A DNA stretch of 58,385 nt from assembly GCA_022793195.1 (NCBI GenBank), contig JAAWCJ010000015.1:1-58385 (forward strand), in the 5' to 3' direction. This stretch comes from Lachnospiraceae bacterium (lineage in GTDB: Bacteria; Bacillota; Clostridia; Lachnospirales; Lachnospiraceae). Shown here one piece after another: positions 50,237 to 58,333 of the stretch (its first letter is position 1; each line of letters starts with the position of its first letter). A program made the translations under genes and the position numbers. The notes beneath the pieces were generated by a model that worked only from the letters and a program-made list of their open reading frames with translations, searched no databases and had not been told where the DNA came from.

Positions 50237-51481
50237 TTATTCGTTTACACTCTGAACAAACTCAGGGGCTTTGCCGTTTAACTTGGCAATCACACAGCTA
50301 TGTACCAGATTGTTTGCATCATCATTATAGAAATCACCGGTAGGCAGAGTCTTCGTTTCTCCTGCAGCAATGGCATCTCTCACAGCCTGAGGAGTCACTT
50401 CTCCTGCTTCTTCGCAGGCAAGGATCGCCTCACAGATGGTAACTGCCGCTCCATAGTATGCTGCCGCGTAAAGGTCAGGCGTCTCACCGTAGAGATCCTG
50501 ATATGCCTTTACAAAATCAACGGCAACTGCATCGGTGGATGTGGAGATAAAGTCAGTCACAGAATATGCGCCGTCTACCCAGCTATCCTCACAGAGATTC
50601 AAAACATTGTCGAGAGTCAGACCGGGAGAAGCAATTTTGTTGACATCGGGCATATAAGTGGCCAACTGCTGGTAAATGATAGCAGTCTCAGCATCATGGG
50701 TCCAGGTAAAGACTGTATCACATCCGGCGCTCTGACATTCCAGGATTGCGGAGGTGAAGTCCACGTCATTTACATTGTGAGGGCAGTCCACATACTCAAT
50801 TCCCTGTGCATCAAAGAATGCCATAGCAGCATCTGCGCCGCCCTGTCCGTATTCATCAGATGCATGGAGGATACCCACCTTCTTTGCTTCCAAAGTGTCT
50901 TTACAGAAAGTTGCGGCTACAGTAGCCATAATCGCATCAGAGGCACGGGTACGGAACATATAATTATTGCTTCCGTCGATTGCCACAGAAGTACCGCCCA
51001 CCAGGACGCATACCTGCTGTTCTGCTACAGTATCGGATACCGCCAGGGCTGCAGAGCTTCTGTGGGGTCCGATGATTGCCAGGCAGCCGTCAGAAATCAG
51101 CTTCTGAACTGCTGTCAGGGCGCCTTCATTTGTGGTCAGGTCATCTTCTGTATTCAGAACAAACTTTTCATATCCGGCCGCCTCATTGTACTGGGCAATA
51201 ACCATCTCAGAGGCTTTCTGCATACGTTCCCCGTTAAGTGCATTGTCGCCGGTCAACATCGCTGCCAATCCTATTTTGTAAGTCTCACCGTTTCCTGCAG
51301 GTTTCTCCTCGCCTGCTCCTTTTGTTTCCGCTGCCTTCGTATCGGCTGCTTTCGTTTCCGCCGCTTTGGTGTCTGCCGCCGTAGCTTTCGCAGGTTCCGT
51401 TTCCTTCGTATCGTCGCCTCCGCATGCCGCCAGGCTGAACATCATGGCTCCAGCCAAAAACAGTGCCAACAGTTTCTTCAT
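50237..51481 (-). CDS. livK: Branched-chain-type ABC transporter binding lipoprotein LivK
   Basis: 414 residues: lipoprotein signal MKKLLALFLAGAMMFSLAAC, a strongly repetitive Ala/Thr/Lys/Glu linker (KATAADTKAAETKAADTKA), then a type I leucine/amide-type binding fold (YKIGLAAMLTGDNALNGERM and AIIGPHRSSAALAVSD). The start at 51481 is the one that gives a normal signal peptide. It is the first gene of the liv-ldh-lar-SDR operon. The repeat-like linker probably spans the cell wall. Confidence 0.92.
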   Translation of the reverse strand: MKKLLALFLAGAMMFSLAACGGDDTKETEPAKATAADTKAAETKAADTKAAETKGAGEEKPAGNGETYKIGLAAMLTGDNALNGERMQKASEMVIAQYNEAAGYEKFVLNTEDDLTTNEGALTAVQKLISDGCLAIIGPHRSSAALAVSDTVAEQQVCVLVGGTSVAIDGSNNYMFRTRASDAIMATVAATFCKDTLEAKKVGILHASDEYGQGGADAAMAFFDAQGIEYVDCPHNVNDVDFTSAILECQSAGCDTVFTWTHDAETAIIYQQLATYMPDVNKIASPGLTLDNVLNLCEDSWVDGAYSVTDFISTSTDAVAVDFVKAYQDLYGETPDLYAAAYYGAAVTICEAILACEEAGEVTPQAVRDAIAAGETKTLPTGDFYNDDANNLVHSCVIAKLNGKAPEFVQSVNE

Positions 51482-51632
51482 GATTCTTCCTCCTTTTTGG
51501 TTTCTGTTGTTTATATAAGAAGCGTTATCGATCATCCGATTCCGCTGCTTTTCTTTTTTTTATTAAAAACATTGCCTTGGTTTTCATTATTTTCTAAAAT
51601 ACACGTTCTATCTACTTGGAATATAAATTTAA

Positions 51633-51685
51633 AATTTTTTATTTTTTATTATCCTTACTATAATTTATTTTGACCAGTTTGTCAA
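51633..51685 (-). promoter_or_regulatory. livK promoter with AT-rich operator candidate
   Basis: TTGACA (51680-51685), 17 bp, TATAGT (51657-51662) on the minus strand. TTGACCAGTTTGTCAA (51670-51685) is an inverted repeat over the -35 box. Just past the -10 lies AAATTTTTTATTTTTTATT (51634-51651 region), shared almost exactly with the malic enzyme leader. Confidence 0.72.
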
Positions 51686-51765
51686 TTATTTTTTGTGTTT
51701 TTTTGTTGATTTTATATGACTCATTACTTTTCAAATGGAAAAATCATAAATTAATACAGTAATAC

Positions 51766-51829
51766 TTTACAAATTGATAAAAGGGTGCTATGATTCAGTT
51801 ATTGAAAATAAATTTTTTATTTTTTATTT
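51766..51829 (+). promoter_or_regulatory. Malic enzyme promoter with AT-rich operator candidate
   Basis: TTTACA (51766-51771), 17 bp, TATGAT (51789-51794). AAATTTTTTATTTTTTATT follows from about 51810, just downstream of the expected start site, matching the block beside livK. Confidence 0.7.
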
Positions 51830-51865
51830 TCCTTTTATAAAAACAATCACAAAGGAGGTCCCCCA

Positions 51866-53041
51866 ATGGATTACGCAAAAGAATCTTTGCGGCTGCATGG
51901 TGAATGGAAAGGAAAAATTGAAGTGATTTCCCGTGTACCCGTCGCCACAAAAGACGATTTATCCCTGGCTTACACTCCCGGTGTAGCCCAGCCCTGCCTG
52001 GAAATCCAGAAAGATATTGACAAAAGCTATGAGCTAACCCGCCGTCATAATATGTGTGCCGTTATCACAGACGGAAGCGCCGTTCTGGGTCTCGGCGATA
52101 TCGGCCCTGAAGCCGGTATGCCTGTTATGGAGGGGAAATGTGTGCTGTTTAAAGCCTTTGGCGATGTAGACGCTTTCCCTCTCTGTATTAAGACAAAAGA
52201 TGTGGATGAATTTGTAAATACGGTGTATCTGCTTTCCGGCTCTTTTGGCGGAGTCAACCTGGAAGATATTTCTGCTCCGAGATGTTTTGAGATTGAAAAG
52301 AAATTAAAAGAAAAATGCGATATCCCCATTTTCCATGACGACCAGCACGGTACGGCCATCATCACCCTCGCAGGTATGACAAATGCTTTGAAGGTGGTGG
52401 GAAAGAAAAAGGAAGACATCAAACTGGTCATGAGCGGCGCCGGCGCCGCTGCCATCTCCATTTGCCGCCTGCTTTTAAAAGCCGGTTTCAGGGACATTGT
52501 CCTCTGCGACAGACATGGAGCGATCTATGAAGGAAGAAAAGAAGGCATGAATCCGGTCAAAGAGGAAATCTCCCTCATCACCAACCGGGAAAAGAAAGCC
52601 GGGAAACTGGCCGATATGCTTGTAGGCGCGGACGCGTTTATCGGTGTGAGCGCCCCTGGAATGGTCACAAAGGAAATGGTTCAGACCATGAATAAAGATG
52701 CCATTATCTTTGCCTGCGCAAACCCGACTCCTGAAATTTTTCCTGATGAAGCAAAAGCGGGGGGTGCCAAAGTCTGTTCCACAGGGAGAAGCGACTACCC
52801 CAACCAGATCAACAATGTGCTGGCTTTCCCCGGAGTTTTCCGCGGCGCCTTCGATGTGAGGGCAAAAGACATCAATGACCAGATGAAGATTGCTGCCGCC
52901 GAAGCTCTGGCGGGATTAATCTCCGATGAAGAATTGAATGAAGACTATATCATCCCCAAAGCTTTCGACCCCCGCGTTGGCAAGACAGTTGCCGCCGCCG
53001 TAGCCCAGGCTGCCAGGGATACAGGTGTGGCAAGGCTGTAA
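51866..53041 (+). CDS. NAD(P)-dependent malic enzyme
   Basis: 391 residues, the short bacterial type. SLAYTPGVAQPC near the start, VITDGSAVLGLGDIGPEAGMPVMEGK, the metal-site FHDDQHGTAIITLAG, the cofactor loop MSGAGAAAISI and FACANPTPEI are all present. It oxidatively decarboxylates malate to pyruvate. A very strong AAAGGAGG precedes the ATG. It is divergent from livK and shares the AT-rich sequence with its promoter, so malate or a compound that becomes malate/pyruvate may be part of the pathway. Confidence 0.93.
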   Translation: MDYAKESLRLHGEWKGKIEVISRVPVATKDDLSLAYTPGVAQPCLEIQKDIDKSYELTRRHNMCAVITDGSAVLGLGDIGPEAGMPVMEGKCVLFKAFGDVDAFPLCIKTKDVDEFVNTVYLLSGSFGGVNLEDISAPRCFEIEKKLKEKCDIPIFHDDQHGTAIITLAGMTNALKVVGKKKEDIKLVMSGAGAAAISICRLLLKAGFRDIVLCDRHGAIYEGRKEGMNPVKEEISLITNREKKAGKLADMLVGADAFIGVSAPGMVTKEMVQTMNKDAIIFACANPTPEIFPDEAKAGGAKVCSTGRSDYPNQINNVLAFPGVFRGAFDVRAKDINDQMKIAAAEALAGLISDEELNEDYIIPKAFDPRVGKTVAAAVAQAARDTGVARL

Positions 53042-53091
53042 TATTTTTGTTTTCAACAAAACAATATACCAACATTTTGTAGAACTCCATA

Positions 53092-53128
53092 GGAAAGAGC
53101 TGCCACAGTTACGGTGGCAGCCCTTTCC
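53092..53128. terminator. Hairpin after the malic enzyme gene
   Basis: GGAAAG-A-GCTGCCAC (53092-53106) pairs with GTGGCAGC-C-CTTTCC (53114-53128) with a single mismatch. No clear T-run. Probable 3' end of the malic enzyme transcript. Confidence 0.5.
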
Positions 53129-53206
53129 ATATATCTAAACCCTTCTGTCAAATCATAACAAAGAACTTTTCGACATAATAAATCAAAAATTTTTAATTTC
53201 AAAAAA

Positions 53207-53235
53207 TTGACTATTTTTAATTTCTTCATTATAAT
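53207..53235 (+). promoter_or_regulatory. Promoter of the second FCD-type GntR gene
   Basis: TTGACT (53207-53212), 17 bp, perfect TATAAT (53230-53235). The spacer ATTTTTAATTTCTTCAT and the AAAATTTTTAATTTC just upstream resemble the AT-rich blocks at the livK, malic enzyme and DapA-like promoters. The rest of the 53042-53373 gap holds only the malic enzyme hairpin and AT-rich sequence. Confidence 0.68.
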
Positions 53236-53373
53236 AATAAACAAAAACTGTGTTTTTCATCTGTTTTCTTACCATCCACTGGCAAGGATGTATACACCCT
53301 GAACTACATAATTTTTCGTTTTTTCGGCGGTGGATATTCCCTGACACTACCTTTATATACTGCGGAGACAATT

Positions 53374-54024
53374 ATGGGCCTCAAACAAAACCTTGATATT
53401 TTAGTTTATAACAATATTGTTGATTCCTTAATCGTAGGAGAATATCAAATGGGCCAGCAAATTTTGCTGGATACCTTTGCAGAAAAATATGGAGTCAGCA
53501 GAACCCCCATCATACAAGCTGTAAAACTGCTTGCCAATGACGGAATTTTGGATGTCCTGCCCAACGGCAGGGTCTGTGTACCCACTTACAGCGAAGAACA
53601 AATTAAAAAAATCCGGAATGTCCGTATTATTTTGGAACACTACGCGCTGGAAGAATTATTCAAAGAACAAAATGCCGATAGTTTTAACGGAACCATTGAA
53701 GAGCTTGACAAAATCGCCCTTCAGGCATTGGAAGCCATTGAAAATGGCAACAAGCTTTTATTCAATCAAAAAGACCTTGAGTTTCACCGCTGTCTGGTAA
53801 ACGGCGCAAAAAACGAATTCCTGTCTGATATTTATAAGCGCATCCAGGGACGTTTTGTTGTGGCCAATTATCTTTTCATTCCCTGGGAAAACCGGGATTT
53901 TATGTATGCGGCAAAAGACCACCTGGCTATTATGAAGGCATTAAAAGCCAAAGATTTGGAAAACTGCAAAAAATACGTGCAGCAGCACATTCGCAATGTC
54001 GTAAAAGGATCCAATCCCGCATGA
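53374..54024 (+). CDS. GntR-family regulator, FadR/FCD subgroup (candidate controller of the acid-utilisation genes)
   Basis: 216 residues: N-terminal winged helix (GQQILLDTFAEKYGVSRTPIIQAVKLL, core VSRTPIIQA) and a C-terminal FCD ligand domain with Asp/His positions in NQKDLEFHRCLVNGA and AAKDHLAIMKAL. FCD regulators typically bind organic acids such as lactate, gluconate or fatty acyl esters. It is the only regulator gene near the liv operon, DapA-like and malic enzyme genes, whose promoters share its own promoter's AT-rich motif. Confidence 0.88.
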   Translation: MGLKQNLDILVYNNIVDSLIVGEYQMGQQILLDTFAEKYGVSRTPIIQAVKLLANDGILDVLPNGRVCVPTYSEEQIKKIRNVRIILEHYALEELFKEQNADSFNGTIEELDKIALQALEAIENGNKLLFNQKDLEFHRCLVNGAKNEFLSDIYKRIQGRFVVANYLFIPWENRDFMYAAKDHLAIMKALKAKDLENCKKYVQQHIRNVVKGSNPA

Positions 54025-54033
54025 ATTTAAAAT

Positions 54034-54383
54034 GGCCTAACCTGGTTTCCGCCTCTGCTTCCGGCAGACACGTTGATTTTTTTGATTTTGCCGCGCCGCT
54101 TATGGCCGCCGTCCACTGCTTGCATAGAAACGGCCAGCAGTTCCGGCGACGCTAGTGTTCTGTCTGGATTGTATCTGACGAAACTCCGCAGAATATTCGC
54201 TCATCGGCAAGGCGGATTTTCGACGGCGTAGCGGTGGCTACGGATAGAAAATTCAACGCAGCAGATGAGCGAAAAGACAAGGAGGTTTGGCTGAATATAA
54301 TCCAGACAGAACACTAGACACAGCAAAATCTTCAAAATCTGCCTACCGTCTTCCGGAAGCAGAGGCGGAAACCAGGTCAGACC
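54034..54383. repeat. Hairpin element, copy C (interrupted by a second element)
   Basis: A 36-bp arm at 54034-54069 pairs with 54348-54383 with three mismatches. The core is ACGTTGATTTTTTTGATTTT... (54070-54155) and ACACAGCAAAATCTTCAAAA... (54318-54347), about 116 bp once the insertion at 54156-54313 and one CTAG are removed, and it aligns along its length with copy A. The arms (CCTGGTTTCCGCCTCTGCTT core) differ completely from those of A and B. It fills the convergent gap between the gntR and AAA ATPase genes. Confidence 0.85.
54156..54313. mobile_element. Nested 158-bp inverted-repeat element (MITE) with CTAG duplication
   Basis: The ends TGTTCTGTCTGGATT (54156-54170) and its complement (54299-54313) are perfect 15-bp inverted repeats; the similarity continues imperfectly inward (both arms carry TTCGCTCAT). 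CTAG flanks it on both sides (54152-54155 and 54314-54317), while copy A has a single CTAG at the same point, giving a clear empty site. It has no coding capacity. Four-base YTAR duplications are typical of IS5-family transposition, so an IS5-type transposase elsewhere may move it. Confidence 0.85.
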
Positions 54384-54404
54384 TATATAAATTGATGCGG
54401 GAAT

Positions 54405-55805
54405 TCACCCCATGATCTTCTCTGTAATCTTTTTGTACGATACCAATTCTACATTTCCCATCTTTTTAGCGGTTTCCACACAACCTTTTGTAAATCCGTT
54501 TTTCGCGAACAAATATAACTGTGTTTTGCTATAGTGGAATATCCTGCTTCGCCCTGCCAGTGTCTCTAAAACATCCGCACCAACTTTTTCATTGGTCCAT
54601 TTGCACTCGCCAAGCAACGCGATGTCTTTATCCTGTTCCCCCATGATGTCAATCTCTGTCTGGCTGCGGGTAGAGGGATTCGTCCCCCACCAGCGGCCCA
54701 GATCTTTAAATTCCACAAAAGATTCGCCATCAAGTAAAAGCTTCCAAAGATATTGCTTACATATCTCCTCAAATACTTTCCCCATATATCCTGGCAAATA
54801 TGGTTCGATTCGCTTATAGGCCAAATCGGCAGCTCCTCGGGCAATGGTAGAATTATTTTCAGGCACAAACCGATACCAAAACCGGAACATATTGTCCTCA
54901 ATGGCGTAGACCGACTTTCGGGAAACCTTTTCGCCATAAGGGGTTTCTCTTTGAATCAATCCCAGCGCCATTAAGTTTTTCAAATAAGCGGCACAAACAC
55001 TGGTAGTCTCCCCCACTTTTGTGGAGATTTCCGCCATGCGAGAAGCTCCGGTTGCAATCGCCGTGATGACGGCGTTGTAAAGCGCCGGCTCCCTTACTTC
55101 CTGTTTCAACAAATTTTCCGGTTCTTCAAAAAGGGAAGATATGGGATTCAGAAACGTATTCTTAATATTGTCTTCAACGCTTAATCTGTCGTCCATCTGC
55201 AGCAAATATTGGGGAGTCCCGCCCGTAATGCCATAAATCAACGCTTTCTCCTCCGGAGAAAAGTTTTTGAAATACCGGCAGGTATCAGCAAAGTCAAAAG
55301 GCAGTATCTTCATCTGCGCCGTCCTCCTGCCATAAAGCGGCGCTTTATAGGCCAATACATGATCTTCCATATAAGACATGGAAGAACCACAGAGAATCAG
55401 CATCAGCCTGGAATGATCTTTATATTTATCAATCAGAAGCTGAAGCGTGGAAGCAAGGCTTTTGGAAGACCTCGCCACATAGGGATATTCATCGATTGCC
55501 AGAATCAGGCGCTCTTTTTCCGCCATCTGAAACACGTACTCCAGTGCTGCCTGAAAGGATAGAAAAGCCGTATCCGCCTGAAAACCTGTTTCGGATTCCA
55601 AAATATTTGTGCTGAAGTTTTCCAGATTCTGTCTGGCATTGCTCTCCACACCCATAAAGTAGATTGCCCTTTTATCCTTCACAAATTGGCTGATAAGCGC
55701 AGTCTTCCCTACGCGGCGGCGGCCATAAATCACTACAAACTCAAACTTGTCAGACATATATAATCTATTCAGGGAAACTAACTCACGTTCTCTGCCAATA
55801 AACAT
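54405..55805 (-). CDS. AAA ATPase with C-terminal nuclease-like domain (DUF234 type)
   Basis: 466 residues. The N-terminal STAND-like/archaeal-type ATPase has Walker A VIYGRRRVGKTALI, Walker B RLILAIDEYPYVA and the sensor region LMLILCGSSMSYME. A winged-helix section follows (about 230-310), then a C-terminal domain with SQTEIDIMG ... ALLGECKW, the D-(E)xK pattern of PD-(D/E)XK nucleases as in DUF234 proteins. Function is not established for this widespread family. It is a single-gene unit with its own promoter, between repeat copy C and the rplQ terminator. The dead gene at 40367 belongs to a broadly similar ATPase group. Confidence 0.85.
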   Translation of the reverse strand: MFIGRERELVSLNRLYMSDKFEFVVIYGRRRVGKTALISQFVKDKRAIYFMGVESNARQNLENFSTNILESETGFQADTAFLSFQAALEYVFQMAEKERLILAIDEYPYVARSSKSLASTLQLLIDKYKDHSRLMLILCGSSMSYMEDHVLAYKAPLYGRRTAQMKILPFDFADTCRYFKNFSPEEKALIYGITGGTPQYLLQMDDRLSVEDNIKNTFLNPISSLFEEPENLLKQEVREPALYNAVITAIATGASRMAEISTKVGETTSVCAAYLKNLMALGLIQRETPYGEKVSRKSVYAIEDNMFRFWYRFVPENNSTIARGAADLAYKRIEPYLPGYMGKVFEEICKQYLWKLLLDGESFVEFKDLGRWWGTNPSTRSQTEIDIMGEQDKDIALLGECKWTNEKVGADVLETLAGRSRIFHYSKTQLYLFAKNGFTKGCVETAKKMGNVELVSYKKITEKIMG

Positions 55806-55854
55806 ACTGTCACCTCCATATTGCTATATCGCCGTCACAAAAAAGTATACCCAT

Positions 55855-55883
55855 ATAATATCATAATTTTATAGTTTAGTCAA
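55855..55883 (-). promoter_or_regulatory. Promoter of the AAA ATPase gene
   Basis: TTGACT (55878-55883), 17 bp, TATTAT (55855-55860) on the minus strand, about 50 bp before the start codon. Confidence 0.7.
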
Positions 55884-55923
55884 TTATATCTAACTAATTT
55901 ATAAATGACTAAATTTGCCGAAC

Positions 55924-55975
55924 AAAAAAGGAACTGCCGTAAAACAGATGATCTATCTGTTTTGTGGCAGCTCCT
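55924..55975 (-). terminator. Intrinsic terminator after rplQ
   Basis: A 21-bp stem (55929-55949 with 55955-55975) pairs fully in minus-strand RNA when G-U pairs are allowed at two sites, with one mismatched position, a 5-nt loop and a following TTTTTT. It ends the alpha ribosomal operon. Confidence 0.85.
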
Positions 55976-55998
55976 GGATAACTCTCACAAATTTTTTC

Positions 55999-56535
55999 TT
56001 ATACAAGCTCGATGAGGACTTCCATCGCAGCATCGCCTTTTCTCTGTCCAATCTTGACGATTCTGGTGTAGCCGCCCTTGCGGTCCACATACTTGGGGGC
56101 GATCTCCTCAAAAAGCTTCTTGGGCATATCGACTACCTTGGTGTTTCTCTTGCGTCCAGCAACTTCCTTCGGAACTTCCGTCACAGGATAAAGCACTTTC
56201 AGCATCTGGCGACGGACATGAAGCCTACTGGGCATATCTTTTTTGATGGTTTTCTGAATCTCATCGTAAACGGTCACTTTCTTGCCGTCTACAACCTCTT
56301 TCACCCTCTTGCCATCTTTATCTTTTCTTGCCACCTTTGCGGTAACGGTAACTTCTTCAAAGTTATCCTTTTCCTTCACTGCCATGGCGATCAGGCCTTC
56401 GGCGATCTTGCGGATTTCCTTTGCCTTTGCCTCAGTGGTGACAATTCTTCCATGATACAGAAGGTTGGTCACCTGATTGCGCAGCAATGCCTTTCTCTGG
56501 CTTGAAGTTCTTCCAAGTTTTCTATAACCTGCCAT
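55999..56535 (-). CDS. rplQ: 50S ribosomal protein L17 with internal insertion
   Basis: 178 residues, compared with about 115-130 in most bacteria. The canonical start AGYRKLGRTSSQRKALLRNQ and the C-terminal GGYTRIVKIGQRKGDAAMEV are intact. The extra length is a charged internal segment (about residues 62-125: KVARKDKDGKRVKEVVDGKK onward). Long L17 proteins of this kind are a feature of Lachnospiraceae as far as I recall. The start at 56535 has a GGAGG-like site. It is the last gene of the rpsK-rpsD-rpoA-rplQ block. Confidence 0.95.
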   Translation of the reverse strand: MAGYRKLGRTSSQRKALLRNQVTNLLYHGRIVTTEAKAKEIRKIAEGLIAMAVKEKDNFEEVTVTAKVARKDKDGKRVKEVVDGKKVTVYDEIQKTIKKDMPSRLHVRRQMLKVLYPVTEVPKEVAGRKRNTKVVDMPKKLFEEIAPKYVDRKGGYTRIVKIGQRKGDAAMEVLIELV

Positions 56536-56690
56536 GATATTCTTTCCTCCATTTGTGGAACAGGCAGCCATGCATCTTCGGGCTTACTGACTGTCTGCTT
56601 TTTCTCTACAAATTTTCATATGCCGCCCACGCGGCCTTTTGTCACTGAAGAAAACCGGAATTTTTACACACCGGAGCCCCCAGTGAGACT

Positions 56691-57650
56691 TCATTCGTCG
56701 CTGGGATTTAGCTCCAGGCCAAGCTCTTTTAACTTGCCTAAAACCTCTTCCAGGGACTTCCGGCCCAGGTTTCTCACCTTCATCATATCTTCAGAAGTGC
56801 GGTTGGTCAGCTCTTCCACTGTATTGATGCCTGCACGCTTCAGGCAGTTGTAGGAACGAACCGACAGCTCCAACTCGTCGATGTTCATCTCCAGAACTTT
56901 TTCCTTTTCATTGTCTTCCTTTTCCACCATGACTTCTGCAGTCTTGGCATTTTCAGAAAGATCAATAAACAGGTTCAGATGCTCGCTCAAAACCTTTGCC
57001 GCAAGGCTTACCGCCTCGTCGGGAGCCAGGGTCCCATTGGTATATACGTCCAGTGTCAGCTTGTCAAAATCAGTGATTTGGCCCACACGGGTGTTTTCAA
57101 CCGACAGATTCACACGCTCGATGGGTGTGTAAATAGAGTCGATTGCGATGACGCCAATGGGTAAATCCTCACTCTTATTCTTGTCTGCGCTCACATAGCC
57201 CCGGCCTTTTGTAATGGTCAGTTCCATGTAAAGCTTGCAGTCATTACCGCCGCTTAAAGTGGCAATGACCTGCTCAGGATTGATAATTTCTATGTCCTGA
57301 TCAACCTGGATATCTGCTCCGGTCACCACGCCTTCGCCCTCAAACTCAATATAAGCAGTTTTCGGCTCATTTGTCTCGCTGGTGTTCCTGATGGCAAGAT
57401 TCTTCAGATTCATAACAATTTCCGTCACATCCTCTTTCACACCGGGGATGGAACTGAACTCGTGAAGCACACCATCAATCTTTACCTGGCTGATAGCGGC
57501 TCCGGGCAGCGAGGAGAGCATAATCCTCCTCAGGGAGTTGCCCAGGGTGGTACCATAACCACGCTCCAGAGGCTCAACAACGAATCTTCCATATTTTTTA
57601 TCTTCTGAAATCTCAGCTATTTCGATATTGGGTTTTTCAAAATCGAACAC
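56691..57650 (-). CDS. rpoA: DNA-directed RNA polymerase alpha subunit
   Basis: 319 residues: the N-terminal assembly domain ([20 protein letters not shown]) to about 230, an acidic linker, and the C-terminal DNA-binding domain ([33 protein letters not shown]). The start codon is GTG at 57650 with AAGGAGG upstream. It nucleates RNA polymerase assembly and contacts activators and UP elements. Confidence 0.97.
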   Translation of the reverse strand: MFDFEKPNIEIAEISEDKKYGRFVVEPLERGYGTTLGNSLRRIMLSSLPGAAISQVKIDGVLHEFSSIPGVKEDVTEIVMNLKNLAIRNTSETNEPKTAYIEFEGEGVVTGADIQVDQDIEIINPEQVIATLSGGNDCKLYMELTITKGRGYVSADKNKSEDLPIGVIAIDSIYTPIERVNLSVENTRVGQITDFDKLTLDVYTNGTLAPDEAVSLAAKVLSEHLNLFIDLSENAKTAEVMVEKEDNEKEKVLEMNIDELELSVRSYNCLKRAGINTVEELTNRTSEDMMKVRNLGRKSLEEVLGKLKELGLELNPSDE

Positions 57651-57722
57651 GATTAAGCCCTCCTTGTTGGGTAATTAATCTGAGGGCCGAAAAAGATTCG
57701 GACACTCCTAATGCCTTATGGT

Positions 57723-58316
57723 TTATTTGGAGTACAACTCGACGATCAGCATTTCATTTACCGGCACGTCGATCATTTCTCTTGTGGGAAGCTGTTTCAC
57801 GGTAACGGTCAGGTTTTCAGCATCTGCCTCCAGCCATTCCGGTACAAGCCTTCCGCCGGTCACTTCCAGGATATCCTTATATCTCTGGGAATCCTTCACT
57901 TTTTCTTTGATGGTGACAACATCCCCTGCTTTTACCAGGTAAGAAGGGATGTTTACACATCTGCCGTTTACAAGAACATGCTTGTGGTCCACAATCTGTC
58001 TCGTTTCTCTTCTTGTTCTGCCAAATCCGGCCCTGAACATCACATTATCCAGTCTGGATTCCAGCATAATCATCAGATTTTCACCGACCATACCTCTCAT
58101 CTTGGAGGCTTTTGCATAATAATTTCTAAAGGGTTTTTCCAATACACCGTAAATGAATTTTGCTTTCTGCTTCTCGCGGAGCTGAAGGCCGTATTCACTC
58201 ATCTTTCTGTTGGCTCTTTTTAATTCTCTCGTTGATTTCTTATCTATTCCTAAATAAATCGGGTCAAGTCCGAGGGACCTGCATCTTTTAAGAACAGGAA
58301 CTCTATCTACTGCCAC
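57723..58316 (-). CDS. rpsD: 30S ribosomal protein S4
   Basis: 197 residues: VPVLKRCRSLGLDPIYLG near the start, then the S4 domain (ESRLDNVMFRAGFGRTRRETRQIV in outline, with VDHKHVLVNGRCVNIPS). The N-terminal four-Cys zinc knuckle is absent, so this is the zinc-free form. The start codon is GTG at 58316, with AGGAGG 9 nt upstream. It is a primary 16S rRNA binder and directly follows rpsK. Confidence 0.96.
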   Translation of the reverse strand: MAVDRVPVLKRCRSLGLDPIYLGIDKKSTRELKRANRKMSEYGLQLREKQKAKFIYGVLEKPFRNYYAKASKMRGMVGENLMIMLESRLDNVMFRAGFGRTRRETRQIVDHKHVLVNGRCVNIPSYLVKAGDVVTIKEKVKDSQRYKDILEVTGGRLVPEWLEADAENLTVTVKQLPTREMIDVPVNEMLIVELYSK

Positions 58317-58333
58317 TTTTCTGCACCTCCTAA

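Noticed and set aside
50300-51673. A 457-codon open frame on the plus strand opposite livK
   Set aside because: Antisense to an intact lipoprotein gene; its composition (Cys, Ser, Arg, His-rich) and lack of any domain mark it as a mirror of the livK reading frame.
33131-54383. Hairpin family as integron attC sites or a CRISPR-like array
   Set aside because: No integrase or cas gene is present, the copies are 7-14 kb apart and lack the conserved attC core sites or spacer-repeat periodicity.
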